64,000 nucleotides of DNA from Globodera rostochiensis. Taxonomy: Eukaryota; Nematoda; Chromadorea; Rhabditida; Heteroderidae. Of the stretch, positions 21,422 through 33,312 are shown piece after piece. Position 1 is the first letter of the stretch; each line of letters begins with the position of its first letter. Below the pieces are notes generated by a model. That model saw nothing but the letters and a program-made list of their open reading frames with translations, was not told the DNA's origin and did no database searches. Location of the stretch: positions 3,492,533-3,556,532 of the forward strand of contig JAEVLN010000001.1 in assembly GCA_018350325.1 (NCBI GenBank), written 5' to 3'. The position numbers and the translations under genes were made by a program.

Positions 21422-22830
21422 TGATGGGTGCAGTAGGGTGCAGTCTGTCTCTCTCTTTTTAGCGCACTATTTCTTCAAAAAATAAAATGTTCAAAAAAGT
21501 AACTAAAAAATTATTAGATGGGGTGTGATGATGACCAAATTACTCTAACCGTCTGACTCTCTCTTTTTAGCAAACTATTTCTTCAAAAAATAAAATGTTC
21601 AAAAAAGTAACTAAAAAATTATTAGATGGGGTGTGATGATGACCAAATTACTCTAACCGTCTGACTCTCTCTCTTTAGCACACTATTTCTTCAAAAAATA
21701 AAATGTTCAAAAAAGTAACTAAAAATTTATTAGATGGGGTGTGATGATGACCAAATTAGTCTGACCGTCTGACTCTCTCTTTTTAGCACACTATTTCTTC
21801 AAAAAATAAAATGTTCAAAAAAGTAACTAAAAAATTATTAGATGGGGTGTGATGATGACCAAATTACTCTAACCGTCTGACTCTCTCTCTTTAGCACACT
21901 ATTTCTTCAAAAAATAAAATGTTCAAAAAAGTAACTAAAAATTTATTAGATGGGGTGTGATGATGACCAAATTACTCTAACCGTCTGATTCTCTCTTTTT
22001 AGCACAATATTTCTTCAGAAAATAAAATGTTCAAAAAAGTAACTAAAAAATTATTAGATGGGGTGTGTTGATGACCAAATTACTCTAACCGTCTGACTCT
22101 CTCTTTTTAGCACACTATTTCTTCAAAAAATAAAATGTTCAAAAAAGTAACTAAAAAATTATTATATGGGGTGCGTTGATGACCAAAATTACTCTAACCG
22201 TCTGACTCTCTCTTTTTCGCACAATATTTCTTCAGAAAATAAAATGTTCAAAAAAGTAACTAAAAAATTATTAGATGGGGTGCGTTGATGACCAAATTAC
22301 TCTAACCGTCTGACTCTTTTTAGCAAACTATTTCTTCAAAAAATAAAATGTTCAAAAAAGTAACTAAAAAATTATAAGATGGGGTGTGTTGATAACCAAA
22401 TTACGCTAACCGTCTGCCTCTCTTTTTTTCGCACAATATTTCTTCAGAAAATAAAATGTTCAAAAAAGTAACTAAAAAATTATTAGATGGGGTGTGATGA
22501 TGACCAAATTAGTCTAACCGTCTGACTCTCTCTTTTTAGCACACTATTTCTTCAAAAAATAAAATGTTCAAAAAAGTAACTAAAAATTTATTTGATGGGG
22601 TGCGTTGATGACCAAATTAGTCTAACCGTCTGACTCTCTTTTTTTCGCACAATATTTCTTCAGAAAATAAAATGTTCAAAAAAGTAACTAAAAAATTATT
22701 AAATGGGGTGTGTTGATGACCAAATTACTCTAACCGTCTGACTCTTTTTTAGCACACTATTTCTTCAAAAGTAAAATGTTAAAAAAAAAATTATTAGATG
22801 GGGTGTGGTGATGACCAAATTACTCTAACA
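21422..22830 (+). repeat. Tandem array of ~108-bp satellite, about 13 units
   Basis: Each unit reads approximately GATGGGGTGTGATGATGACC..AAATTACTCTAACCGTCTGA..CTCTCTTTTTAGCACACTAT..AAAATGTTCAAAAAAGTAAC, with a 108-base period measured between AAAATGTTC repeats at 21484, 21592 and 21700. Units differ by few substitutions (GTGATGATGACC versus GCGTTGATGACC). Related arrays are at 32265-32930 and, inverted, 56261-57427. Not a CRISPR: there are no unique spacers. Confidence 0.95.
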
Positions 22831-23410
22831 AGAAGGGACTAATTTTTATTGGCTCAACGACGAAGAACCCAAAATCTAAAAAATTTTTAAGAGGAAAAAG
22901 ATCTCAGAGTCTACAAAATTTAAAAGGAATTATAATTTATATTGTGGAAATAAAAATTCTACTATAACTCTAAACTTTGTGTACATGGAATATGAAGTTA
23001 CTATAAAAATCTCAAAGACTTTTACATCAAAAAACCTAATTAAAATTTAAACGTTCTTAAATAGTAACAAACTTGAATTAATTAATTACTTTAAAATCGC
23101 TCAAGTTTATAACAATTTTAAACAATGAATTCATAAAAAGGCATTATCGACAAAAAATTATTTAGATTTAAAAGCATACCCAAGTGATTTTTATTTCATT
23201 ATTTAAAAAAAATTCATAGATTTAATAACAGTATTGAAATATAAAGTGTTGAATTGTGATAAAAAGACCAAAGTGGTGCATTCAACGATGCCAAAATATC
23301 AATCGACGAGTGTTGGGCAAATAAGTCCTTTAAATTAAATAAAATTATGAATAATAATGCGGAAGATTTTTATTAGACGCTAGTTATTAACTATATAAAA
23401 ACATTACCAG
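22831..23410. other. AT-rich spacer
   Basis: A weak plus reading at 23284-23337 (TMPKYQSTSVGQISPLN) is the only coding-like patch. Confidence 0.5.
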
Positions 23411-23454
23411 GGTGCCCAAGTTTGAAATTTAACCGCAAAATCGAAGGCCGACGG
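23411..23454 (+). CDS. Fic-like inhibitory-helix exon
   Basis: Between ACATTACCAG and GTACAAG. The frame reads CPSLKFNRKIEGRR, continuing VQVYILENC if unspliced. IEG followed by a hydrophobic alternating stretch fits the Fic inhibitory helix (S/T)xxIEGNxLTL. It heads the plus-strand series 23411-26621. Confidence 0.4.
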
Positions 23455-23625
23455 GTACAAGTGTATATACTTGAAAACTGTGTATAAATGTCTGTTTAAA
23501 ATTATATTTTTTTAGACAAATTATATTTTTTTAATAAATTAATTATTTAATTTCTCATAAAAGCACTTGATTTGCAAATTGTTTTTTTATTAATTTCTAA
23601 TTAATAAATATATTTATAAAATATC

Positions 23626-23838
23626 GTGTCTATCGCCATATTTTTTCATCACTACAACCAACTTGGCAACTGCAGCCGTGTGTATGAACGAGGCTCCAAG
23701 AACTCTGTGCTTCCATCTGACAGGATCGGCTTTAATGTTTTCTTAGGATTTTTTTGTTGTTTAAATTTAAATTATTTATATCAGAGTGCCTGCGCATGCT
23801 CTACCATTCTTTATTATAAGGGTCTGAAAACTAGCTAG
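23626..23838 (+). CDS. Coding-composition island, product uncertain
   Basis: A 70-codon frame. A likely acceptor (CAACTGCAG at 23667-23675) would start an exon reading RVYERGSKNSVLPSDRIGFN and end at GTTTTCTT. A second small exon candidate follows at 23781-23818 after TTATATCAG. Not recognised as a specific Fic segment, although it lies inside the same plus-strand series. The minus strand is partly open. Confidence 0.35.
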   Translation: MSIAIFFHHYNQLGNCSRVYERGSKNSVLPSDRIGFNVFLGFFCCLNLNYLYQSACACSTILYYKGLKTS

Positions 23839-23914
23839 GCTTTTACGGTCAGGTTTGTGTAAATTTCCATTTATCATTAATTTTAAGGACAAATTATGTT
23901 ATTTTTAATAATCC

Positions 23915-23975
23915 AATGCACTTATATTTTTTAAAGCGATCTAATCAACTTATCAATGTGTAAATTAGCTTTCTT
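23915..23975. repeat. Short duplicate of 7076-7140
   Basis: Shared CACTTATATTTTTT..GCGATCTAATCAACTTATCAATGTGTAAATTAGC. Both copies lie within plus-strand exon clusters, consistent with duplicated introns. Confidence 0.75.
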
Positions 23976-24595
23976 AACCAAAAATGGGCAACTAAAATTT
24001 ATTTTTAATATTTTTTTTTTGCTAGATTTTCAAATTATTAGTATTTTGAAATGCCTCTTTTCTGAATTTATATATAATTTTTTTATTCATATTCAAAATA
24101 TTCTTTCGCTAAATTTATCTTTTATTTAATTATTTGCCTATATAAAGTTACCTCGATTAAAGTAACAAATAAAAAGGTGTTAATAATTTACGATAAATAT
24201 AAAACAAAGCATTTTGCTTTTCCGTCTTTTGCAACAATAAACATAATATTCATGTACAAAACCAGCCTAAATTATAAGAGAATATTTACTTTTTAAATGA
24301 ATAAAAACATAAAGATCTAATGAATAGAAAAAAAATGAACTTAACGTTAAATTTAATTGCCCATTAGTAATTAAATAAAAAACGTTTAAAAAAATTAAAA
24401 TAAAGCAAATAAATTCAAATTTTTTACAAAATAAAAAGTCTAAACAACCAACATACAATGTCTAATTGTAGTCGCTTAATGAGTTTTAGAATCGAAATGA
24501 ATCTAAATGACAATTTTATTTAAAAAGCTAAAACAAAACAACCTTACGGATTAATTTAATTAAAACTTTTCTTAAAGCAAATCTTATGAGTGCCA

Positions 24596-24655
24596 ATATT
24601 TGGCTTTGAAGAGTTAATGTATGAGAGCGGAGGAGCCATTACTGAACAAATTTTC
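24596..24655 (+). CDS. Candidate exon (FGFEELMYESGG)
   Basis: Plus frame VPIFGFEELMYESGGAITEQ then IFSPYKRL, open for over 30 codons in balanced DNA; possible acceptor GCTTTGAAG and a weak 3' border. The minus strand is also open. Family not certain; in the Fic series this position would precede the IHRxV helix. Confidence 0.35.
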
Positions 24656-24792
24656 AGTCCCTACAAAAGACTTAACTTAAAATATATTGAAAAAAAATGT
24701 TAAATTTCAAAAATTTAACAATATTCCTAAATATTCAAACAAACTCCTATGAAAGGACAATAATTTATATCGATAAAATCAATCATTTTCAG

Positions 24793-24807
24793 TCAGTAGA
24801 CCGTCAG
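24793..24807 (+). CDS. Possible 15-base microexon
   Basis: TCAGTAGACCGTCAG lies between an excellent acceptor (ATCATTTTCAG) and an excellent donor (GTGAGCT). It encodes SVDRQ in phase 0. Microexons this short exist in animals, but two good sites by chance in AT-rich DNA are also possible. Confidence 0.3.
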
Positions 24808-25054
24808 GTGAGCTATTATAATTCAAATTAAATTTTTACTATAGCATCATTATCAACCCATATAAAGGACTATCAACCAAGGTAAAATTACAAATATACT
24901 CAAAAAAAATGGGAGTAGTATTATGAAATCAAGACAATTTATACTTATGAAGCATATTTAAAAATCATAGCATTTTATTAAATTAAAATGATAGTGAATG
25001 TCTTAATTTTAAAAACTATTTTAAAGATTAACACACTAAGATCTTTCTGATCAG

Positions 25055-25098
25055 GACATGGATGATTGGCAGTACGTTGATTAGAATAATCCGCAAAA
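25055..25098 (+). CDS. Fic-like exon, IHRxV helix (TLIRIIRK)
   Basis: After the acceptor TTTCTGATCAG the frame reads TWMIGSTLIRIIRKN. The inverted relative at 40855-40905 reads SWIIGGTLIRITHK. The pair resembles the helix (S)DVLEIHRR of Fic proteins. Conservation between two distant loci on opposite strands supports a coding past. Confidence 0.45.
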
Positions 25099-25649
25099 AC
25101 CTTTCAAAAATAATTATAAACAATAATTCTAAAATCTTAATTGATGAACATAAAAAACCGTTAACCATAAATATACCTAATTTTTCAAAATGACAAGAAA
25201 ACAAACAATTTCTAGTTTAAGTAAATAAGACAATCAGTTTTAAAACAATTTTTGAATGATTGTAATTATAATTTCAGTTTTTATAAACGTAATATTTTTA
25301 TTTATAAATATATAAAAAAAATAATTTTTAGTTTTTGACTCTTTTCAATTCGATTGTTCGTTGTTTATACTTTTTTATTTTGCCAAGAAATTTAATTTAT
25401 TTAATTTATTTGCTTTATTTTTCTTTATATTTTATTTACAGTTAAATTTAAAAAATAACTTTTAAAGATTTTATTAATTATAATTTTACGTCGGATTTTT
25501 ATTTTACTTTTTTATATTTTAATTTTTGACGAAATTATTTTATAATTTTTTTTTGAATAAATTTTTATTTACGCTTACTGTATTATCAAATATTTTTTAT
25601 AATTAAATTATTTGTATTTTTATTCTTTTGCTTTTGCACTTAATTGATC

Positions 25650-25696
25650 GTATGCGTAGGAGGTTCCTCTACTAATCCGACAAAGTATCAGTCCGA
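25650..25696 (+). CDS. Candidate exon before the motif
   Basis: Between TATGCGTAG and GTATTAC. Frames read EVPLLIRQSISPTYR or GSSTNPTKYQSDIS. The first fits the (V)P.LM..(F) helix that precedes WLN in Fic proteins, and its place in the series is right. Short, so tentative. Confidence 0.35.
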
Positions 25697-25914
25697 CATA
25701 TCGGTATTACAAAAATTGTAACTAACCCAATTACAAGACAAATTTTATTTATGTTTAAAAAACCAAGTAAAAACATTAGTTTACTTTTTTTATGGTCATT
25801 TAATTCCATCATTGATTTATTTTATAACATAAAATAAATTTTGGTATTTATTGCTAAATTTTTTTAAAATGTTTATTTAACCCAAATTATTTCTAACTAA
25901 TTTAAAAAAATTAA

Positions 25915-26139
25915 ATGAAGTCTTTTGCAATTTTATTTATTAAACTATTCAATAAATATATTTATAAATCTTCTTGGGCATGCTCGAGCCCATGCAGAAG
26001 TATAAAGCATAAATATTTTGTCAAACATTTTCTTTTAAAAGCGTTCTATATTTTTTATTTGTTTTTAAATTTTTTCATCCCATTAATCGAGGAAGACGGA
26101 CATTCGTATTTTTTAAAGCCATTTATTGTTCGATATTAA
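25915..26139 (+). CDS. Degenerate Fic motif region (PLIEEDGHSYFL)
   Basis: A 74-codon AT-rich frame whose last third reads IPLIEEDGHSYFLKPFIV. The paralogue at 45434-45673 reads IYPLIEENSHSYFLKPFIV. Both align with IHPFIDGNGRxxRLL: Pro, Ile, acidic residue, N/D and G/S are kept, while the catalytic His is Ile or Tyr and the motif Arg is His. Catalysis would be lost. The upstream part of the frame is probably intron. Confidence 0.45.
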   Translation: MKSFAILFIKLFNKYIYKSSWACSSPCRSIKHKYFVKHFLLKAFYIFYLFLNFFIPLIEEDGHSYFLKPFIVRY

Positions 26140-26449
26140 GTCATTTTAATTTATTCTCCTTCGCATACTTTACCGCGAACGTTGTTTTTGGTTTATTTTG
26201 TGCCAGTTCCGGTAGTTATTAGTTAAATAATAAATTTTTATTTTTATTGTAAAATCAATATTTAATTTTTTTGACATTAAAATATAGAATGTATGTATAT
26301 GCTGTCAATAAAGTTCAAATTTACAATGAAATTAAATTACACATAATCTAAACATTTAGTAAATATGCAAAAATGTTTAAAAAATAAATGCATACTTTGT
26401 TATAAAAGTTAGATAATGTTAATAAATTGTATTAAATTATATTACCCAG

Positions 26450-26621
26450 ATGCGGGATGGCCGAGTAAACATGCTTTGGCTTCAATGTTGTCGGAGATGC
26501 ATTGGCCCAAGGCACGACGCATGAAGGATTTGCTACTTGCTATTAAAATTAACCTAAAATATTTCAATCGCAAACACCAACACAAAATGTACATAATAAA
26601 TAATTTTATTAATCTTTATTA
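26450..26621 (+). CDS. Fic-like C-terminal exon
   Basis: After ATTACCCAG the frame reads AGWPSKHALASMLSEM then HWPKARRMKDLLLAI and on to TAA in AT-rich sequence. Composition is clearly coding in the first 90 bases. SMLSEM...ARRMKDLLLAI fits the amphipathic LExA......FI.FI end of Fic domains. It follows the motif-like piece at 26070-26130, as expected. Confidence 0.4.
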
Positions 26622-27089
26622 ATTAATAATTCTTACCAAAAGTTGAAACAATGGTATGTATATCTCTTTTAATGTACCCAATAATATTATTATGGAAAGC
26701 TTAGCTAATTGCAAATTGTTGAAATCGCCAAATAATAAAAAGTAACAAAGTTGTAATTTTGCTGTTTAATAATTAGTTTTGGCATCGAAACATTTTATTT
26801 TTACTAAGCTTAATAAAACGCACTCCCCGGATAAACACAGTAGCCAGATTTGGCGACCATTAAAAATTCGCATCTTAATTAATTAGACTGAAATAATCTG
26901 CTAATAATAATTTACACAACTAACGTTAAAAAATAGATTAAAAAAATCTGGCAGTAATTGTTCCGTTTAAGTTATAAGCTATATTTTATTTTTATAATGT
27001 TATTCGCAACAGTTTTAAAAGTTTGTATGCATTTTAAAAATTATTTGTTTAAAATTTTAATTTTTTGTCTAAATTTTTTTCATCTGTTC
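26622..27089. other. AT-rich non-coding stretch
   Basis: No coding island. Confidence 0.6.
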
Positions 27090-27960
27090 TTAATATCCGG
27101 GTAAGCGATTGTTTATTATTTTCTCTTTACTTTTGTTGGAACAGCAGACAAATTCTGGATCAGAATGTGGAATACTTACCGGTACCCCCGGTTTTCGGTT
27201 AGGCCGGTTTTGCGACCCCCGGTTTTTGGTTTCGGTTTTTGGCTGACACCCGGTTAACCGAAAACCGAAACCAGTTTTTGGCAATTTTCAAATTCGTAAA
27301 TATTGGACTTTTTTTTAACAAATTTCGTTAAATTCTAAAATTTTCTCCGGCGTGGACCTCTCTCATTAGTAAAGATTTGAAAAAATTCCTGTATTTTTAA
27401 ACCCCGTAAAAATTGATTTTTCCATACCCCCTCCCCCAAAGCAAACCCTAAATACGTGCCGGCCTCTTAAAATTAACGATGTAAAAAATATTTTTATCAA
27501 AATTTTGGAAAGGAGCACTCTTTTTTTAGCAAACCTAATAATTTTTAGACCAATTTTCTTATGAAATTCCGTCAAAAAATTCAAAATTTTTTCGGCGGCC
27601 CTAGGCACCGCCGATTCTCCCCTCATTTGTCAGAGAAGTGAAATCAAATTCTGAAAAACTGTTTTTTTTTGAAAAAAAAATCGACTCCTAAATTCTTCGC
27701 AATATTTTAATAAAAATTTACTGAAAATCAAAATTTAAAAAAATTGCTTAAAAAATATGCACACCCAAGAATCGACTTTTTTTGGCGTGGCCCTCTTCGA
27801 CAATTTTTGTAAGCTTTTTAGGGATGGGAGAGGCTCAGCGGCGCCGAAAGGCTCTGTCGGGAAAAGTTGAATTTTTATAAGAAGTTGTTACAAAAATTGG
27901 TCCAACAGTTAGCAATTTTACAAAGAAAAAATTTAAACAATATTTGCTTCGTCCACCATA
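27090..27960. repeat. Cluster of dispersed repeats
   Basis: Contains the CCGGTACCCCCGG repeat (27175-27260), the hairpin repeat (CGGCGGCCCTAGGCACCGCCG at about 27592), a related piece at 27835 (CAGCGGCGCCGAAAGG) and C-rich AT-flanked runs. Two minus ORFs of 64 and 86 codons lie entirely within repeat sequence and are not called as genes. Confidence 0.6.
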
Positions 27961-29997
27961 GATGTTCACCGAAAGTAATAAAAAATAAATTTACACAGTC
28001 TGGAGTGGGGTCACTCACCTTTGAACAAAGTTATTAAATAAAAACTTGTGAATTGTATCTAAAATTATAAAAAACTGTTGGTATTGTTTATACACCATAA
28101 AGTTCAGAGAAGGTTTGAAACAAATAATCAACCCAGCCGGGATATTTTGTAAATTTTGTAAATTAAAGTTAAAAAGAAAGAATTAAACACCTTCGTTAAA
28201 ATAATTTTCTAAAATTTAACAAGTTGTATTTTTCAAAAAATCAAAATAATAATAAATTTCTCAGTAATAACGTGAACTTTGATACTAAACACTAAAAATA
28301 AATAATCATTGATTAATAATTTTTTTAAAATAAAATTACATTTGTTAAAAATGATCAACTATGTAAAACTTTATAAACGACAATATTGGACAATTAGTCA
28401 ATTGAAAATTTTTAAACTTTTAATCATGACATCTCTTCAAAAATGTAAAAACTAAATAACTATATATAATAATATACAAGAAAACTACACATTGCTCATT
28501 CTTAAATCAAAAAACTTAAAGCAAATTTTTACTTATAAATGAAGAATAAGTAAAAAAAGAAATATAAATTAAAAATAAAATTTTAATTACAATGTAAAAT
28601 AGAACATTAATCAAAACAAGAACTAAATCCGATTAAATTTAAAATATTTAAAATATGCTAAAACATTAAGTAGAAGAAATGAATTTAAATTCACAATTTC
28701 CCAATTACAAAAAAATAATAAATTTGAGCGATCGATACACATAAATCAGAATAGAAGCCAAATTAAATTTCAATATTTTTCATTGGCACCACCCCCCCCC
28801 CCCCCCCTCCCCCCAATTAATTATAAAAAACTTGAATTTTTTGCAAAAATTCCTTCTCTCCAAAACCGAACAGTTAAGAAAGTTTGTGGGTTTGGTAAAT
28901 TTTGTTAGCACCCGTAAAAAATCCAATCTTTATGGGTTTATTTTACTCGAAACATCAACAATTTACCCTCGCACGAAGTTCAAGCTCAAAATACCCGAAG
29001 TTTTGCCCCCCCCCGGTGCCGATAGAATATCATTAACTTATGAATTGCTAATTAAATATTTAGCAAAACGTACAGTTTTTTAAAAAAATAACATACTAAT
29101 ACTTTTGTTTTTACGCGTGCTTTCACTTTCGGCCAACCTATTTTGTGTTGAGGTCGCTGTTCTTTTGGTTTCTTTAATTATAATTATTTAATTCATTTAT
29201 ATAAATTTAAAATTATGTACCATTAAAACTCTTTTCTTTCCCTCCACCGTCACCGCAGCCGTTGTTGTGTGTAATAATAACATTTTGTTTTTAGCGTTGG
29301 AAATTTAATTTATAGAATTACGCTTAATTTAGTTATCCAATTTTTGTAAAATCTTTAATGTTTTTTCAATTTAATTTTGGTTGAGTTTCAGAGATGTTTG
29401 TATTGAAATTTAAAATTCAAATATAACATATTATGTACACCTTTGACCGGTTTTTATTTCATTTTTCAATATTATTTTTTTATTTTTTGTAAAATTGCTG
29501 TTTTAGCTTTCGTTCGGTTAAAATTTTAATAAGTTTTTTGATTTAAATTTGATTAAAAATTATCATTTATTTTTAAAAAATACGCCCTTGGAGTATGTCG
29601 GGAAATTGAGCCATAAAACAAGGACGTGCAACGAAGTAACACAAAGCTTAATTATCATATTAATTATAATGATTTACTATAAATCAATTTAGATATTTTT
29701 GCATGTATTTTTAAGCCCCTATACATATTGAAATAACTCGTTATTTTATAACAAATTGGAAAACGCGCATATTTTCATTGACAAATTGATTTTTTAAACT
29801 TGAACTAACATATATATAATAATCTACTAATTAAAATTATTAAAAACAATATTTGACAAAATAAAAAAGTCTAATATTAAACTAATCTCTTAAAAACAAA
29901 AAATATAAATTAAGCTTTTATGAAGTGCTTAAAAAATATCTGTAAATGTTGAAATAGCTAGGATAGAATGTTGAAGTACAAACAACTTAAATTCAAA
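27961..29997. other. AT-rich spacer with poly-C tract and small islands
   Basis: Poly-C at 28791-28815. The 83-codon plus ORF at 28832-29083 includes another C run and GGTGCCGATAG, a piece of the hairpin repeat. Islands at 29105-29170, 29230-29275 and 29590-29640 have open frames on one or both strands (for example minus VTSLHVLVLWLNFPTYSKG at the last), but no firm family call. Confidence 0.45.
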
Positions 29998-30019
29998 AGC
30001 TGGTGATTCACAATGCTGT
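29998..30019 (+). CDS. Fic-like short exon (LVIHNAV)
   Basis: Between AATTCAAAAG and GTAATTGG. LVIHNAV matches the (L)xIHRxV helix of Fic proteins including its His. Very short; supported mainly by 30246-30303 downstream. Confidence 0.3.
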
Positions 30020-30245
30020 GGTAATTGGTTAAGTGTGCAAAACGTGTGCGGAGAAATGATTTAAAATAAAAATACACAATGTCGAATGCATGAAAAGCCT
30101 TCAGACTTTAATATTTTTTTAAATACAATGTGATAATATTTAAAAAAAGGCTTGCTTTCTGTTTCATCTAAATTTTGTTTAAATCTCCTATTGACGATTT
30201 TTATATTTTTTATTATTATAATGTCTTTAATTTTTGACATGGCTT

Positions 30246-30303
30246 AAGCCGAGCTTGTGGCAAAGCTATCGTTCAGATTGTTACCCAATAATGGGAACAG
30301 TTT
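30246..30303 (+). CDS. Fic-like exon, helix plus degenerate motif
   Basis: After the acceptor CATGGCTTAAG one frame reads ELVAKLSFRLLPNNGNS. This fits the helix E..A...(H/S)(Y/F)(K/R)LV before the motif and ends in PNNGNS, which could be a shortened HPFxDGNGR with the catalytic His missing. Two other frames are partly open. Confidence 0.35.
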
Positions 30304-32264
30304 TTATGTAAATAATTGTAACTTTTTGTGTTTTTCCAATCTTTTGGCGATGTTATCTTTTTTATTGTATTAATTAATTATAAAGTCGTTTGCCTTCCAT
30401 TAAATTGTTTAATGTTGTTATAAAATTGATTAAATAACTTGAAAGTTTTTTGTTGGGCATCGCGGTCTTGCCGCACTTTTTTGAAATCATTTTTGCCTTC
30501 AGTTGTGGGCATGTTTACTCCGCTTTATTTTAATCAGGCTTTCCTTTTTAAAATTTAACTTAAATAGATATTTGCAAATAGGTAAAATCCATTGTGTCAA
30601 TTCGGGAATAAGATTCATATCAAACGGAAATGCTCTAATCAGTTTAAAATATTTTTACTTTTTAAATTTAAAAAGCATAATTTAATAAATTTATATTGTT
30701 ACTTTTAGTTGACGACAAGCTACAAGAAAAAAATTTATTTATTTGTTTAAAAATATAACACACGACAATTCTGGCGCCAATCGAAGTCGTCTTGTGAGGT
30801 CGATGCTTTAATCGATTCTGAATCAAATATGTATACGTACGGATGATTCTGCTACCGTGAAAGATGCCCGGTTTCTATTTCTGTTAAGTATAAATTACAA
30901 AGATATTCATTATAAATATTTTGTTGTAGAATTGATTAAAGCATATTTAGGTATTTATATATTATTTTAAAAAATGTTATTTGTTTATTTTAATTACATG
31001 TTTTGTTTTAATTTTAACTCACAAAAGTGTATTTCAAAGATATTTAATGTGTTTTAATTTATATAAAAAAGGGTATTTTGCAGTTTCTTGCATGAATCCT
31101 TTGTGAATGCATTAATTATAATAAAAAATATTTAACTTATATAAAAGATATTTTTATTTGTTTTTGTTTATGTGTATAAGTGCTAACTAAAATAAATATT
31201 TTATTAAAATTTTATTTATTTATATTATGAATCTAGAACGAGCCTATAAAAGTACTTTTCATTTCTGCATCATTTATTGGGTAAATTCAACAAACATAGT
31301 CAGTCAGCTTTTCTCATTCAAAAAAACATAGAAGTTAATAATGCAATGCAATGAAATGTCTCATGGTTATGAACGTTAGATTAAATAAATTTTAAATATA
31401 TAGTTTCAACCTTGCTTTTTGCTGATAATGGTTATTGAAGTTTTCTTTTATTATTAATTAGATTGTAAAAATAAAAATTTAAATAGTAACATTAAAGTTT
31501 TATACATTTTTTGAACGATTTCGTTAAGAAAGTTACTATAAATACATTGTTCTTAGTCCATTAAGCATTTAATTTTATAAAGTGTTTTTAGAAAAAAAAC
31601 AAATAAATTTCTTTATAAAGGTAAAAATTTTTAAAAGATATAGCTATCCGAAATAAAGTTTAAAAAGTAAATAAGCTATTTTTTTGAAAAATGATATTTA
31701 AAAAGTCACTAAATTAAATTGTGCTGGGAGAGTCAAATTTGAATTAATAAAGAATAAATTATAAAAATAAAAATTAACTGAGAAATAATGTCGAGAGACA
31801 CATAAAAAACTAAAAAAGACATAAATGAACTAAACTACACTATTGCGATTACGCTCAAATATTTGCCAAATAAACGCGCGTTATTTAACTTTATTTTGAG
31901 TTCATTATAATATTTTGACATTAAGTTATTTAATATGCGGGTATTGCTTCATCTTCAATCGTTCTAATCATATCATTATTCCGTCATCGAAATGATTCAC
32001 ACGCCTCGCTAAATATATTTATTTAGTCTTTTTTATTCGTTCGTTGTTGAATTTAATTAAGCCATGATATATTTATCACAAGTCAAATTTCAATTTATGA
32101 AATATTATTTTAAGTTAGGTATTTACTCGTGTTTTTTTATTTATATTAAATACCGAATCTATATTGATTTGAAAACGAATAGTTGATGCCATACTTCTAC
32201 CGAATTGCTATTACCATAAAAAAGCGCGAAGTCACTTTAAAAACGACTTGGCCAAATGGAAAAA
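30304..32264. other. AT-rich spacer with ambiguous islands
   Basis: Islands at 30450-30530 and 30775-30870 are open on both strands (plus QFWRQSKSSCEVDALIDSES at the second). A 34-codon plus ORF starts at 31227 (MNLERAYKSTFHFCIIYW) and has an in-frame GTAAATTC donor. At 31940-31990 the minus strand reads VNHFDDGIM, faintly like a Fic motif. None is firm. Bases 30370-30430 and 31550-31580 match intron-type pieces elsewhere (12246, 40525, 36705). Confidence 0.35.
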
Positions 32265-32930
32265 CAATTTTTAGATGGGGTGCTTTGATGTCAAATTAAT
32301 CTTGCCGTCTGACTCTCTCTTTTTACCACACTATTTGTTCAAAAAATAAAATGTTCAAAAAAGTAACTAAAAAATTATTAGATGAGGTGCGTTGATGTCC
32401 AAATTACTCTCGCCGTCTGACTCTCTTTTTTTCGAAGCGGGCCACTAGTCCTAAGCCTAAGCCTAACGAACCCCAAGCTAGGGTGGCTTAGGCCTAAGCC
32501 TAATGGACCCCTAAGTACATTCAAACCAGTGCCCCTAATTTGATTATTAAAGTGCTTAGTGGAATTTCAGGCAATTACCGAATGAATTAAGTTTTGTTAA
32601 ATTTGTTATTTTGTTGTAACTTCATTTGACACAAATTTTTTGCCAAAGATAAAATGCAGAAATTTTTTTGTGCGGGAGACGGGAGTGGCCCTTTTTTATT
32701 GAGACGCTAGTGGCGAGACGCTAATGGCTAGACGCGAATGACCCCTTCTCCTCTTTTTAGCACACTATTTCTTCAAAAAAATAAAAGTTCAAAAGAGTAA
32801 ACTAAAACAATTTTTAGATGGGGTGCGTTGATGTTAAATTGCTCTCGCCGTCTTACTCTCTCTTTTTTAGCACACTATTTGTTCAAAAAAAAGTTCAAAA
32901 AAGTAAACTAAAACAATTTTTAGATAAATT
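32265..32930 (+). repeat. Diverged satellite units around a palindromic insert
   Basis: Two units of the 108-bp satellite at 32265-32430 and about two more at 32750-32930 flank a non-satellite piece. That piece holds an inverted repeat (CCTAAGCCTAAGCC / GGCTTAGGCCTAAGCC, 32452-32505) and a short tandem, GAGACGCTAGTGGC / GAGACGCTAATGGC, at 32700-32730. Confidence 0.8.
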
Positions 32931-33312
32931 TTCAGAAATTAAATGCTATCAAAATAATTTTCAAAAATATAATTAAAATGCATTATTTTAATATTTTATT
33001 ATTCCATTTGTCTTGCTTACACTACCTTTGATTTAATAATTACATAATTATGTCAAAATCATTTTTTGAAAATAAATGTCAATTATTTGGTTATTTTAGA
33101 ATATATAAATCCCGTGATTAAATAATTATGTTTAATTATGAGATAATTTTTGTTTGTTTAATAAAAAAACTACATTATGTTTTTTTCCAAAAATTCATTT
33201 AAAATAGTTAATGTTGATATTCATTGTACATTAAGATAAAATATTTAATAATATATTTTAATTGAACAGAATAATTTTTAGCGAATTGTAACATTATAAA
33301 ATAGCACTTCTC
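32931..33312. other. AT-rich non-coding stretch
   Basis: No coding island. Confidence 0.6.

Noticed and set aside
21422..22830. Regular repeat array considered as CRISPR
   Set aside because: Units are contiguous 108-bp tandem copies without unique spacers, in eukaryotic DNA.
26430..26520. GATGCGGGATGGCCGAGTAAAC considered as a tRNA start
   Set aside because: The string resembles a tRNA 5' half, but no T-loop, anticodon arm or matching acceptor stem follows; the stretch reads better as an exon.
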